Part shown: one piece after another, positions 8,155-15,239 of the stretch | Layout of the letters: every line of letters starts with the position of its first letter | Position numbering within the stretch: the stretch's first letter is position 1 | Assembly (NCBI GenBank): GCA_017621475.1 | Contig: JAGATA010000029.1 | Location: 52,216 to 116,215, forward strand | Reading direction: 5' to 3' | DNA from: Clostridia bacterium | GTDB taxonomy: Bacteria > Bacillota > Clostridia > Oscillospirales > CAG-272 | DNA length: 64,000 bases | Notes under the pieces: model-generated | Databases searched by the model: none | Told to the model about the DNA's origin: nothing | The model's input: the letters and a program-made list of their open reading frames with translations, nothing else | Program-made: the position numbers and the translations under genes

Positions 8155-8560
8155 GAGCATTTATTTGGAAATGGCGCGGGATTTTTACGCATCTCCCGCC
8201 GTGCTTTCCAATATACCGGAGGAAAACCTGACCTCCTCTTTCCGCGAATTTACAAGCGGCACGCCGTTTGGGGATGCATTTATTTTCGAGGAAGAGGGAA
8301 GCGTTATCGGCTACGGCGTGCTTGCTTACACGTATTCGCAGGAAGCGGGCGGCAAGGTCGTGTGGCTGGAGGAAATATACGTTAAAGAAGCGTTCCGCGG
8401 TAAGGGCGCAGGCTCACGCTTTATAGATTTTGTTCTCAACAATATTCCCGCAAAGCGCTACCGCCTTGAAACGGAACCGGAAAACGAAAAAGCCGCCGCG
8501 CTTTACCGCCGCAAAGGCTTTGAGTTTTTCGAATACGTGAATTATAAAATGGATAGATAA
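8123..8560 (+). CDS. GNAT family N-acetyltransferase
   Basis: A 145-residue GNAT enzyme. Motif A is VKEAFRGKGAGSRFIDFVL, with R-G-K-G-A-G for acetyl-CoA binding, and motif B is LETEPENEKAAALYRRKGFEFFEYVNY. No feature points to a particular substrate. GAGGAAAAAACACG precedes the ATG, which lies inside the end of the small membrane-protein gene in a different frame. It is the last gene of the run that begins at the dnaD-like gene, with a strong terminator right after it. Confidence 0.82.
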   Translation: MKIRKIEEKDKSIYLEMARDFYASPAVLSNIPEENLTSSFREFTSGTPFGDAFIFEEEGSVIGYGVLAYTYSQEAGGKVVWLEEIYVKEAFRGKGAGSRFIDFVLNNIPAKRYRLETEPENEKAAALYRRKGFEFFEYVNYKMDR

Positions 8561-8564
8561 AAAA

Positions 8565-8600
8565 GTACCGTCAGTATGTGTGCCGACGGTACATTTTTTT
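8565..8600 (+). terminator. bidirectional terminator
   Basis: GTACCGTC (8565-8572) pairs with GACGGTAC (8585-8592), with A runs before and T runs after, so it can end transcription from both sides. It separates the GNAT gene from the converging membrane-protein operon. Confidence 0.8.
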
Positions 8601-8609
8601 ATGTAAATT

Positions 8610-8945
8610 TTACTTTGTGTTACGCTCAAATTTTATTATTTTTCCGCCTTGCCAAGTAAGCATTCCTTCATCTCCTATTACAAGATTATTTGGAACTTTT
8701 GCGCGAAGTCTTACTCTTTCTCCCCTTTCAGTTTCAAATAATACTTTTGTTTCAAAAGATTGAGAAGGTGCTTTTTCTATCAATCTGGCTTTTTCCGTTA
8801 AGATCGGTTGTGTGCTATCCGCAGCACTTTGACCGAGCTTTATTATTCCATATATAATCCATATGAAAATAGCCATTCCAACAAGTATAGCGATAAATAC
8901 AGAAGCGTCTTCTATACTGTCAAATCCATCAATTTCAATATTCAT
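8610..8945 (-). CDS. membrane protein with C-terminal DUF2500/DUF7489-like domain
   Basis: A 111-residue protein. One hydrophobic helix spans about residues 16-38 (VFIAILVGMAIFIWIIYGIIKL). The rest is soluble and reads like the small beta-rich DUF2500-type domain: KARLIEKAP, then TKVLFETERGERVRLRAKVP, then VIGDEGMLTWQGGKIIKFER. The function of that domain is not known. GGAGATATAACTA precedes the ATG. It is the last gene of a four-gene run (10130 to 8610) of small membrane proteins, 15 bases after the previous one, and ends at a terminator shared with the opposite strand. Confidence 0.65.
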   Translation of the reverse strand: MNIEIDGFDSIEDASVFIAILVGMAIFIWIIYGIIKLGQSAADSTQPILTEKARLIEKAPSQSFETKVLFETERGERVRLRAKVPNNLVIGDEGMLTWQGGKIIKFERNTK

Positions 8946-8960
8946 TAGTTATATCTCCTA

Positions 8961-9233
8961 TCAATAATCTGTTTTGTTGGAACCTTTTACAAGGCCAATA
9001 AATAATACGATACCACCAATAATCAAGGAGGTTACGCCGGTTGTTTTGAGAATTTGAGCGCCGTTTAGGCCGTCTAGGTCTTCTCCCAGTACATAGTTGT
9101 CAAATTCTTTATATGTACCGTTTTGCATATATCCGGAAGATACATTTATTCCCGTGGATTCCTCTTTAATAATTCCTGATGCCAATGTAAGTAAAATTCC
9201 TATTATAAGCAACATTGCTCCAAAAAATTTCAT
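8961..9233 (-). CDS. small two-helix membrane protein, unknown function
   Basis: I do not recognise this 90-residue protein. A first hydrophobic helix spans residues 3-22 (FFGAMLLIIGILLTLASGII), a polar middle of about 45 residues rich in Gly, Asn and Tyr would sit outside the cell, and a second helix spans about 65-83 (LIIGGIVLFIGLVK). It could be a lipid- or wall-facing accessory protein. AAAGG lies about 12 bases before the ATG. It is the third gene of the four-gene run under the divergent repressor. Confidence 0.6.
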   Translation of the reverse strand: MKFFGAMLLIIGILLTLASGIIKEESTGINVSSGYMQNGTYKEFDNYVLGEDLDGLNGAQILKTTGVTSLIIGGIVLFIGLVKGSNKTDY

Positions 9234-9261
9234 TGAAATATGTTTTCCTTTCTTTATTTAA

Positions 9262-9681
9262 TTATTCCGATTGTTTATAGTCGTATATACAATTATTATT
9301 GGCGTCTTCAAAATTCGATAAAATTTCCGTTTTTGATTGTTCCTTGTAATTGTAATCTTCCGAATAATCTCTTTTTAAATATTTTTCTATTTTATCTCTC
9401 TGCAATCTGGCCGTTAATTGAAGATTTCTGATAGAGTTTAATGTTTCTTGTATATTGAATAAATATTGAATTATTGCTCCAAAAGCAAGGAACAATGTTC
9501 CTAAAATAAGGGTTGTGAAGAAATATTTTGCCCATAAGCCAACGTCAAATTCCGTAACTTTTTCTCCCCAAGAAGTATAAGTTTCCGTTGATGCAATAAT
9601 GCTGTGAAAGAAACCCAAAATATAAATTATGATAGATACACCATATAATGTATTAGCTATGAAATTTTTTAAATTTTTCAT
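9262..9681 (-). CDS. membrane protein, unknown function
   Basis: I do not recognise this 139-residue protein. Hydrophobic helices lie at about residues 10-30 (TLYGVSIIIYILGFFHSII) and 50-72 (WAKYFFTTLILGTLFLAFGAII). The second half is soluble and charged (LTARLQRDKIEKYLKRDYSEDYNY), possibly a short coiled coil, ending with an acidic, Asn-rich tail. Its ATG overlaps the stop of the previous gene by four bases (ATGA), so the two are translationally coupled and their products may act together. Confidence 0.65.
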   Translation of the reverse strand: MKNLKNFIANTLYGVSIIIYILGFFHSIIASTETYTSWGEKVTEFDVGLWAKYFFTTLILGTLFLAFGAIIQYLFNIQETLNSIRNLQLTARLQRDKIEKYLKRDYSEDYNYKEQSKTEILSNFEDANNNCIYDYKQSE

Positions 9682-10130
9682 TTATTAAACTCCATATTGG
9701 TTGTTTTTTCTTTTTTTGCGGAATCCTGCGCTTTTACATCTATAATGCTTAATGCATTATCAACTGTTTTAGAGAGCTCTCTTTGAGATATGAGCCAAAA
9801 AAGAACTGCGGAAATGATCGCCGCTATAGCAAGCGCAAAACCGCACAGACGTATTGAACGCAATAATCTTTCGTAGAAAGCGCCGATAGCCAAAAGTGTG
9901 TTTTCCGCTTCATCGCTTTTAGTTTCTTCGCTTTGCGGGTCTTCACTTGCGTCAGTTAGTGCTTCTTCTTGAGTTTTGATAGTTTCTTCATAAGAATTAT
10001 TTGCAATTATTGCTATTTGAGCGAACAACGCTAAAAATATGCCTAAAATAAGAATTATGGTGCAAATTATACGCCCTACTTTATAGGCAACCTTAATGGC
10101 GTATAAGCTGCTTAATGTTTGTTTGTTCAT
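9678..10130 (-). CDS. membrane protein, unknown function
   Basis: I do not recognise this 150-residue protein. Two helices are clear: residues about 18-42 (GRIICTIILILGIFLALFAQIAII) and 92-116 (GFALAIAAIISAVLFWLISQRE). Between them is an acidic loop of about 45 residues (EEALTDASEDPQSEETKSDE) and after them a charged tail. TAGGAGGTTCTG precedes the ATG. It is the first gene of the four-gene operon and lies just downstream of a promoter overlapped by palindromic operator sites. Confidence 0.68.
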   Translation of the reverse strand: MNKQTLSSLYAIKVAYKVGRIICTIILILGIFLALFAQIAIIANNSYEETIKTQEEALTDASEDPQSEETKSDEAENTLLAIGAFYERLLRSIRLCGFALAIAAIISAVLFWLISQRELSKTVDNALSIIDVKAQDSAKKEKTTNMEFNK

Positions 10131-10162
10131 CAGAACCTCCTAAATATAAATTTTATACACAT

Positions 10163-10191
10163 ATTTTACTCAATCTTTGAGTAAATGCCAA
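10163..10191 (-). promoter_or_regulatory. promoter of the four-gene membrane operon
   Basis: On the minus strand TTGGCA (10186-10191), a 17-base spacer and TAAAAT (10163-10168). The first 17-bp palindrome fills the spacer and reaches into the -10 box, so a bound repressor would block the polymerase. Confidence 0.55.
10167..10183. promoter_or_regulatory. palindromic operator 1, TACTCAA-N3-TTGAGTA
   Basis: TACTCAATCTTTGAGTA, a perfect inverted repeat with 7-base arms. Its centre lies 25 bases from operator 2. It sits in the intergenic region between the XRE repressor gene and the divergent membrane operon. Confidence 0.75.
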
Positions 10192-10208
10192 TACTCAATA
10201 TTTGAGTA
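10192..10208. promoter_or_regulatory. palindromic operator 2, TACTCAA-N3-TTGAGTA
   Basis: TACTCAATATTTGAGTA, the same 7-base arms as operator 1 with one base changed in the centre. It lies closer to the repressor gene and probably serves autoregulation. Confidence 0.75.
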
Positions 10209-10241
10209 TGATAAAATTTTTATAAAAAGCGGAGGGCATTT

Positions 10242-10463
10242 ATGGATTACAGAGAAAGATTGCGAGCGATAAGGGAGGATAGAGACCTTACGCAGGCTCA
10301 GGTCGGCAAAGTTTTGAACAAATCTCAGCAGGGGTACAGCCATATAGAATCGGGCAGGGCAGAGCTGAAAATAGACGACCTTAAATTACTCTGTAAATTT
10401 TACGGAGTTTGCGCGGATTATCTTATCGGCATTTGCGATACTCCTTTTCCATATCAAGAATAA
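10242..10463 (+). CDS. XRE-family repressor
   Basis: A 73-residue protein made almost only of a helix-turn-helix domain of the Cro/CI (XRE) family: RLRAIREDRDLTQAQVGKVL, then NKSQQGYSHIESGRAELKIDDL. A C-terminal stretch (FYGVCADYLIGICD) is typical of small clostridial regulators of this type. GCGGAGGG precedes the ATG. Two perfect palindromes stand between it and the divergent membrane operon, so it very likely represses both itself and that operon. How it is relieved is not visible, because there is no sensor domain. Confidence 0.85.
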   Translation: MDYRERLRAIREDRDLTQAQVGKVLNKSQQGYSHIESGRAELKIDDLKLLCKFYGVCADYLIGICDTPFPYQE

Positions 10464-10498
10464 AAACGCTTGAAACCAAAGCAGGTTACAAGCGTTTT
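10463..10498. terminator. bidirectional terminator
   Basis: AAAACGCTTG (10463-10472) pairs with CAAGCGTTTT (10489-10498) across a 16-base loop. It separates the converging XRE gene (10242-10463) and YozG-like gene (10502-10720). Confidence 0.65.
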
Positions 10499-10501
10499 CT
10501 G

Positions 10502-10720
10502 TTAATTATCTTTTCTTCTATATTCGAGTATATCTCCCGGTTGGCAATCGAGCGCTTCGCAAAGCTTTGCAAGCGTGGATATTTTAAGGGCTTTTGCCTT
10601 GCCGTTTTTGAGCACCGAAATGTTGGAGATGGTGATGCCCACGCGCTCTGCAAGCTCCGTTACGCTCATCTTCCTTTTTGCAAGCATAACGTCGATATTA
10701 AAAATTATTTCGTCCTGCAT
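10502..10720 (-). CDS. YozG-like XRE-family regulator
   Basis: A 72-residue helix-turn-helix protein: MLAKRKMSVTELAERVGITISNISVLKNGKAKALKISTLAKLCEALDCQPGDILEY. This subgroup (like YozG of Bacillus) is nearly always encoded next to a DUF2975 membrane protein, as here. I chose the ATG at 10720, preceded by GGGAGGACTCT, over a much longer open frame that runs back into the neighbouring gene. It begins 11 bases after the DUF2975 stop and is surely co-transcribed. Its DNA target is unknown. Confidence 0.85.
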   Translation of the reverse strand: MQDEIIFNIDVMLAKRKMSVTELAERVGITISNISVLKNGKAKALKISTLAKLCEALDCQPGDILEYRRKDN

Positions 10721-10731
10721 AGAGTCCTCCC

Positions 10732-11208
10732 TTATATAGTAAGGTCGCACTCTTCTTGAAGTTCTGCGGCGCGCGCCACAAGGTGAGAGAGCGCGGCGAA
10801 GGCAACGGAGAGCACAATGCCCAAAAACGCCACAAGCACGCAAAAAGCCATCATAAAGAGGTTGTTCATTTCAAGCAGTAATAGGGCAATGTTCCCGAGA
10901 AACAAAAACAGCGTGTCCGCACCTGCAAGGATGGATATTATTTTAAGCCTTTTGGAATTTTTCGCGGTAAAAGCTCTGTCTTTTGCAATATCATTGCATA
11001 CAAGCCAGGATATGGCGAGAACGGCATAACAGGGAACACCGCTTGCCCAGAGAACGCCAAGCCACGAATATTTTGCGGCGGCATCGTTTGCGAAAGGTTC
11101 GAGCGTGCCTGCCGTTATCGGCAAAACGAGCGCGTATATAAGCGCTCCGCAAGCACCAACGCATATTATCATCGTTTTAAGCCATACGGATAGATTTTTT
11201 CTGTTCAT
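10732..11208 (-). CDS. DUF2975 membrane protein
   Basis: A 158-residue integral membrane protein with four hydrophobic helices (about residues 9-30, 47-68, 90-110 and 115-140). A conserved-looking loop between the second and third (WLVCNDIAKDRAFTAKNSKRLK) resembles the signature region of DUF2975 (YoaS-like). These pairs of a four-helix protein and a small XRE regulator are widespread in Bacillota and thought to form a membrane-coupled regulatory unit. That role is an inference from the family's gene order, not shown here. The gene heads the two-gene unit and is 12 bases from the reductase gene upstream of it. Confidence 0.78.
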   Translation of the reverse strand: MNRKNLSVWLKTMIICVGACGALIYALVLPITAGTLEPFANDAAAKYSWLGVLWASGVPCYAVLAISWLVCNDIAKDRAFTAKNSKRLKIISILAGADTLFLFLGNIALLLLEMNNLFMMAFCVLVAFLGIVLSVAFAALSHLVARAAELQEECDLTI

Positions 11209-11220
11209 ATAACACCTCTG

Positions 11221-12306
11221 TCATTTTATTTTTATTGAGCCTATGCCGCTTGCAAGTATCAGACGGCGGAGAAGCGGATCGTACATAAACGGGCGCTTTA
11301 AGCATTTTAAGCCTATTTTAAGGCGTAGCTTGAACGTTTTGCACTTGTATAGGTGTTGAGCTTGCCGTGAGCCTTCTGCGTGTGAAAAAGCCTCAAAAAG
11401 CGCCTCCGCGCTTGCAAGAGCATAGCTTATGCCCTCCAAGGAGCTGGGGCTGATAAAGCCTGCCGCCTCCCCTATAAGAAAAGCGCCGCCCGCACCCGTA
11501 AACATCCCGCCCGAAAGTTTGGGGCGCAAAACGGTGCAAGCTTGCGTCTTTATCGGGCTTTTAAATATCTTTTCGGAAACTGTTCCGAGGGAAACGAGCT
11601 TTGCTTTTTGCGCTTCAAACGCTTCTCTCGGATTTCTATTTTCAAAAGCGCCGCCGAAAACGAGCATTCCGTCCTTGAAAAATATCCAGGAGCAGGAGGG
11701 GGATGTGGCGCTGTCGAAAACGCAGGAATAATACGGGTCTTCGGTTTCCGCCGCAAAGCTTTGCTGGATAGCAACGTAGCGTTTTACTTTTTTATTCGGG
11801 AAAAGGCATTTCCTTATAACGGAGGAGGCACCGTCCGCACCGACAAGACGGTCGCAGAAAACTTTTTTCTCTACATCCCGTGTCTTTAAAACGAGGGAAA
11901 AGCCGTTTTCTTCGCGCTCTGCTCGCAGGCACAGCGCGGGAACGATATCTACTGTATCGGGAACGAGCGAGAGAAGAAAAGCATCAAACTTTGCTCTGTC
12001 AATGTTGATGTAACTGCGGCGGTAATGGCGCGTTTGGTGTGTTGCAAGGTCTATCGTTCTGACAGAAAATATCTGTGGGGAACTGAGCACCGTGCCGGGG
12101 AGCGTTATATCATACCTTGCAAGCAGATCTTGCGCATCGGGGGAGATAAGCCCCGCGCATACCTTTTCGCCGCGCAGAGCGCCGCCGTCTATAAGAAGTA
12201 TATCTTTTTCCTTGCTTGCAAGCCTTCGCGCAAGCGTTGAACCTGCGGGACCCGCGCCAACGATGACCGTGGAATAATGCGCGCGCAAATTGTTTGCGGT
12301 CTTCAT
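11221..12306 (-). CDS. geranylgeranyl-reductase-family FAD-dependent oxidoreductase
   Basis: A 361-residue flavoprotein. The dinucleotide-binding motif is VIVGAGPAGSTLARRLA near the N-terminus, followed by ERV-type GEKVCAGLISPDA and a second FAD block AFLIGEAAGFISPSSLEGI. This matches the geranylgeranyl reductase / FixC-like group, which reduces isoprenoid chains or other unsaturated lipids. A clostridial substrate is not known. I chose the ATG at 12306 because GGAGGTAAAG stands right before it; a GTG five codons upstream would put that site inside the gene. It may be co-transcribed with the DUF2975 pair downstream. Confidence 0.85.
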   Translation of the reverse strand: MKTANNLRAHYSTVIVGAGPAGSTLARRLASKEKDILLIDGGALRGEKVCAGLISPDAQDLLARYDITLPGTVLSSPQIFSVRTIDLATHQTRHYRRSYINIDRAKFDAFLLSLVPDTVDIVPALCLRAEREENGFSLVLKTRDVEKKVFCDRLVGADGASSVIRKCLFPNKKVKRYVAIQQSFAAETEDPYYSCVFDSATSPSCSWIFFKDGMLVFGGAFENRNPREAFEAQKAKLVSLGTVSEKIFKSPIKTQACTVLRPKLSGGMFTGAGGAFLIGEAAGFISPSSLEGISYALASAEALFEAFSHAEGSRQAQHLYKCKTFKLRLKIGLKCLKRPFMYDPLLRRLILASGIGSIKIK

Positions 12307-12402
12307 CTTTACCTCCGACACATATTATTTGTATTGTGATTATATCATAATATTTGCCGAATTTCAAGTAATATTTATCGTGTTGCAATAAATATTATAA
12401 AA

Positions 12403-12430
12403 ATAAGAGCAGGATTTTTCCTGCTCTTAT
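12403..12430 (-). terminator. terminator of the malic enzyme gene
   Basis: A perfect 12-bp stem, ATAAGAGCAGGA (12403-12414) with TCCTGCTCTTAT (12419-12430), loop TTTT, followed on the minus strand by TTTTATAATATT. Confidence 0.85.
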
Positions 12431-12435
12431 ATGTA

Positions 12436-13614
12436 TTAAATTCTTGCGGCACCGCATTTGATAGCCGCTTCTTTAACGGCTTGTGCAACGGTTTCGGTAG
12501 CTCTTTCGTCGAATATGTCGGGGAGGATGCATTCCGTGGAAAGCTTATCCGCAACGAGGGAAGCGAGCGCTTCGGATGCGGCAAGCTTCATTTCCTCTGT
12601 GATGGCGCTTGCGCGCGCGTCGAGCGCACCGCGGAAGATGCCGGGGAATGCAAGGAGGTTGTTTATCTGGTTGGGGAAGTCGCTTCTGCCCGTGCCGACA
12701 ACGGCGGCTCCCGCGGCTTTTGCCTCATCGGGCATAATTTCGGGAGTGGGGTTTGCCATAGCGAAGATGATGGCGTCCTTATTCATCGTGCGTACCATAT
12801 CCTGCGTGAGAAGACCGGGCTTGGAAACGCCGATGAATACGTCTGCACCCTTGATAACATCGCAGAGCGCGCCTTCTTCGCCGTAGGGGTTGGATATTTC
12901 GGCAAGGAGCTTGTGCTCGTCCGTAACACCGGGATTGTTCTTTGTGATAGCACCCGTTCTGTCTACGAAGATTAGATTTTTAGCGCCTTTAGCGATAAAG
13001 AGTCTGCCGATGGCGTCTCCTGCGGCACCTGCACCATTGATGACTATTTTAACTTCTTCGAGCTTTTTGCCAACGACCTTGAGTGCGTTTTCAAGAGCAG
13101 CGCTTGCAACGATGGCTGTACCGTGCTGGTCGTCGTGGAAGATCGGAATAGAGCAGATCTCTTTAAGCTTGCGTTCTATTTCGAAGCAGCGGGGTGCGGC
13201 AATATCTTCAAGGTTTACGCCGCCGAAGCTGCCTTCAAGGAGCGCGACCGTGCGAACGATTTCGTCAACGTCCTTGCTCTTAATGCAAAGGGGAATTGCG
13301 TCGATCCCTGCAAATTGGGAAAAGAGAAGGCACTTGCCCTCCATAACGGGCATACCTGCTTCAGGGCCGATGTCGCCAAGACCGAGAACTGCTGTGCCGT
13401 CTGTGATAACGGCAACTGTGTTCCAACGGCGCGTAAGCTCGTAGGATTTTGTAATATCTTTCTGAATTTCAAGGCAGGGTTGTGCAACGCCGGGGGTGTA
13501 AGCAAGGGAGAGCATATCACGGCTATCCACGTTTACCGTGGGACGCACCGCCATTTTACCTTTCCATTCGTAATGTTTTTCAAGTGATAATTTTTTGATT
13601 TCTTCGGTAGTCAT
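12436..13614 (-). CDS. NAD(P)-dependent malic enzyme
   Basis: A 392-residue short-form malic enzyme, which decarboxylates malate to pyruvate with reduction of NAD(P). Family blocks seen are SLAYTPGVAQPC, ITDGTAVLGLGDIGPEAGMPVMEGK, the divalent-metal site in FHDDQHGTA, the nucleotide-binding VINGAGAAGDAIGRL and FAMANPTPEIMPDEA. The C-terminal phosphotransacetylase-like domain of the long form is absent. Cofactor preference cannot be read with confidence. I chose the ATG at 13614, where GGAGAATAAGAAT stands upstream. It has its own promoter and terminator, so it is a single-gene unit. Confidence 0.95.
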   Translation of the reverse strand: MTTEEIKKLSLEKHYEWKGKMAVRPTVNVDSRDMLSLAYTPGVAQPCLEIQKDITKSYELTRRWNTVAVITDGTAVLGLGDIGPEAGMPVMEGKCLLFSQFAGIDAIPLCIKSKDVDEIVRTVALLEGSFGGVNLEDIAAPRCFEIERKLKEICSIPIFHDDQHGTAIVASAALENALKVVGKKLEEVKIVINGAGAAGDAIGRLFIAKGAKNLIFVDRTGAITKNNPGVTDEHKLLAEISNPYGEEGALCDVIKGADVFIGVSKPGLLTQDMVRTMNKDAIIFAMANPTPEIMPDEAKAAGAAVVGTGRSDFPNQINNLLAFPGIFRGALDARASAITEEMKLAASEALASLVADKLSTECILPDIFDERATETVAQAVKEAAIKCGAARI

Positions 13615-13644
13615 ATTCTTATTCTCCGATATAATTAAGATTAT

Positions 13645-13673
13645 TATATATATTTTACCACAATACACTGCAA
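13645..13673 (-). promoter_or_regulatory. promoter of the malic enzyme gene
   Basis: On the minus strand TTGCAG (13668-13673), 17-base spacer, TATATA (13645-13650). The 5' leader would be about 25 bases. Confidence 0.45.
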
Positions 13674-13725
13674 AAGGCAATGGTAAGGCGTTAGTTTTTT
13701 ATTTTCAGAATGTTGATTATGCAAA

Positions 13726-13751
13726 AAGCGCCGCAGTTTAGTGCGACGCCT
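13726..13751 (-). terminator. terminator of the membrane XRE gene
   Basis: On the minus strand a 10-bp stem with one G-T pair (13742-13751 with 13726-13735), loop of six, then TTTTT. Confidence 0.65.
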
Positions 13752-13756
13752 TGATT

Positions 13757-14152
13757 TTAATATTTTTGCTTTAGTAGATATATTCCAACACAAGCAAGAC
13801 CAATGCCAAGCATTGTAAATCCTGATCTCATATCGAGCTTACCTAGCAAGGATATTACGGCTACAGCGACTCCCATAGCGAGGGGAACAGCTTTTAGGAT
13901 AATATCCATCAAATATTCCGCTCCCCTGTGCCCTGTGGTAGGGAAGGCTTTTGCGTTCATCAGTTCCTCAACAGAGATGCCTAATATCTCTGCAAGTCTT
14001 GGGATTATCTGCGTATCGGGGCAAGAAATATCTCGCTCCCATTTGGAAACCGCCTTATCGGTAATATTCAGCATATGGGCAAGCTCTTTTTGCGTCATAC
14101 CTTTCTCTCTTCGCAGAGTGCTGATGATCTCTCCCATTGATCTGTTTTCCAT
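13757..14152 (-). CDS. XRE-family regulator with C-terminal membrane helices
   Basis: A 131-residue protein. Residues 6-63 are an XRE helix-turn-helix of the common clostridial type (LRREKGMTQKELAHMLNITDKAVSKWERDISCPDTQIIPRLAEIL). Residues 83-103 and 107-127 form two hydrophobic helices (AVPLAMGVAVAVISLLGKL and FTMLGIGLACVGIYLL), so the DNA-binding domain is tethered to the membrane. AAAGGAGATAAATTAA precedes the ATG. A promoter with overlapping inverted repeats lies upstream, which suggests autoregulation. It forms a single-gene unit ending at its own terminator. Confidence 0.85.
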   Translation of the reverse strand: MENRSMGEIISTLRREKGMTQKELAHMLNITDKAVSKWERDISCPDTQIIPRLAEILGISVEELMNAKAFPTTGHRGAEYLMDIILKAVPLAMGVAVAVISLLGKLDMRSGFTMLGIGLACVGIYLLKQKY

Positions 14153-14186
14153 TTAATTTATCTCCTTTGTAATTTTTGTTGTGTTC

Positions 14187-14215
14187 ACTATAACACACCT
14201 CAAAGAAGAAGTAAA
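14187..14215 (-). promoter_or_regulatory. promoter of the membrane XRE gene
   Basis: On the minus strand TTTACT (14210-14215), 17-base spacer, TATAGT (14187-14192). The -35 hexamer is part of GGTTTACT, a half-site also found in the nearby palindrome. Confidence 0.5.
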
Positions 14216-14236
14216 CCGAATGGAGGTAGAGTTTAC

Positions 14237-14251
14237 TAAACCATAGGTTTA
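14237..14251. promoter_or_regulatory. inverted repeat TAAACC-ATA-GGTTTA
   Basis: A perfect 15-bp palindrome. Related half-sites AGTAAACC (14210-14217) and GTTTACT (14231-14237) lie next to it. It is a likely operator for the XRE regulator at 13757-14152. Confidence 0.55.
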
Positions 14252-14293
14252 CCGTGAATTATGTAAAACCATATCCATAATTACGATACTTTT

Positions 14294-14312
14294 GGGAGGC
14301 GTTTCGCCTCCC
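14294..14312. terminator. GC-rich hairpin downstream of the MerR gene
   Basis: GGGAGGCG (14294-14301) pairs perfectly with CGCCTCCC (14305-14312), loop TTT. It starts 9 bases past the MerR stop on the minus strand, but no T run follows there, so termination is only likely. Confidence 0.5.
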
Positions 14313-14320
14313 TCTTGTGA

Positions 14321-15058
14321 TTAGCCATTGTTTTTGTCATCCTTGTCTGCGTACACTTCAACACACAGACCCTTGCGTCCGCACTTCGGGCAGGTCAGAC
14401 GGCGCATTTTTGGCGTGTGATATGACCAAAACGTTTCTCCAAAGCTCGGTTTGAAAACTTCGTGGCATTTGGGGCAGATATAGGCAACGTGTTTGAAATA
14501 ATAGACAGAAACCGCTATTCCCCACGGTACGGCAACGCAAGCCCATACGACGAAGAGCCACCAAAGACCGTTTGTTATCCACAAAATGATGGATGTCCAT
14601 TGCAAAGCAGTTACGGGAATGCCCGTAAGCACCATAGTCCAGCGCATTTTTGCAAGTTTGTTTTTGTTTTTCATTATGTGAGCTATATCACCGATGGATT
14701 CAACGGAGAAATGCTCCACTTCTTTGAGCTCTCGTTTTATCCCTTCAAGCAGTTCAAGCTTCGCTTGCCTTTCGGAAAGCTCCTCTCGAAGAACAGATTT
14801 CTGTTCTTCAAGCAAGATTGAAATGATGCTTTCGGGCTTTTCTTCCGCGAAAAGCGCGGAGATGCTATTGATGGGTAGTCCCGCCTCGCGCAAAAAGCAG
14901 ATAATACGCATCCTTTTCAGGTCTTCCTCGGAATATAGCCTTCTGCCGCCCTCCGAAAGCTCGGTAGGTATGAGAATTCCGCGGTCATCGTAATATTGAA
15001 CGGTTCGCACCGATACGCCGCAGAGCTTTGCAATCTCTCCCGTTGTGTATTTTGACAT
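14321..15058 (-). CDS. MerR-family regulator with membrane helices and a zinc ribbon
   Basis: A 245-residue protein with three parts. Residues 2-75 are a MerR winged helix (YTTGEIAKLCGVSVRTVQYYDDRGIL). Residues 76-130 are the coiled-coil dimerisation helix. About 140-190 hold two hydrophobic helices (MVLTGIPVTALQWTSIILWI and WWLFVVWACVAVPWGIAVSV). The C-terminus has two CPKC pairs (CPKCHEVFKPSFG and TCPKCGRKG) that would form a zinc ribbon. A membrane-tethered MerR with a metal-binding tail is an unusual build. GAAGGAGGTGAAAGCT precedes the ATG. A promoter with the 19-base spacer typical of MerR control stands upstream, so it regulates itself. The ligand is unknown. Confidence 0.85.
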   Translation of the reverse strand: MSKYTTGEIAKLCGVSVRTVQYYDDRGILIPTELSEGGRRLYSEEDLKRMRIICFLREAGLPINSISALFAEEKPESIISILLEEQKSVLREELSERQAKLELLEGIKRELKEVEHFSVESIGDIAHIMKNKNKLAKMRWTMVLTGIPVTALQWTSIILWITNGLWWLFVVWACVAVPWGIAVSVYYFKHVAYICPKCHEVFKPSFGETFWSYHTPKMRRLTCPKCGRKGLCVEVYADKDDKNNG

Positions 15059-15081
15059 AGCTTTCACCTCCTTCTGCGCTC

Positions 15082-15112
15082 ATTCTATCATATTACGCAA
15101 CGTCATAAGCAA
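15082..15112 (-). promoter_or_regulatory. MerR-type promoter with 19-base spacer
   Basis: On the minus strand TTGCTT (15107-15112), a 19-base spacer and TAGAAT (15082-15087). Inside the spacer lies an imperfect dyad TTATGACGTTGCGTAA. Long spacers with a central dyad are the hallmark of MerR-activated promoters. A perfect 6-bp hairpin CCCCTT-ACGC-AAGGGG lies just upstream at 15113-15128. Confidence 0.65.
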
Positions 15113-15190
15113 CCCCTTACGCAAGGGGATTTTTTAATTTAGCGCAAAAAATTTTACCGTTTTTTCGATAATTTTATATGATACAACAAA

Positions 15191-15216
15191 AACACCCTTG
15201 GTAGCCAAGGGTGTTT
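15191..15216 (-). terminator. terminator of the dcw operon
   Basis: AACACCCTTGG (15191-15201) pairs with CCAAGGGTGTT (15205-15215), loop TAG, followed on the minus strand by TTTTTGTTG. It lies 24 bases past the ftsZ stop. Confidence 0.85.
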
Positions 15217-15239
15217 AATGTACTATGTAGAATATCCAA

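Noticed and set aside
15113..15134. CCCCTT-ACGC-AAGGGG hairpin with T run as a plus-strand terminator
   Set aside because: There is no plus-strand gene for it to end; it more likely belongs to the MerR control region.
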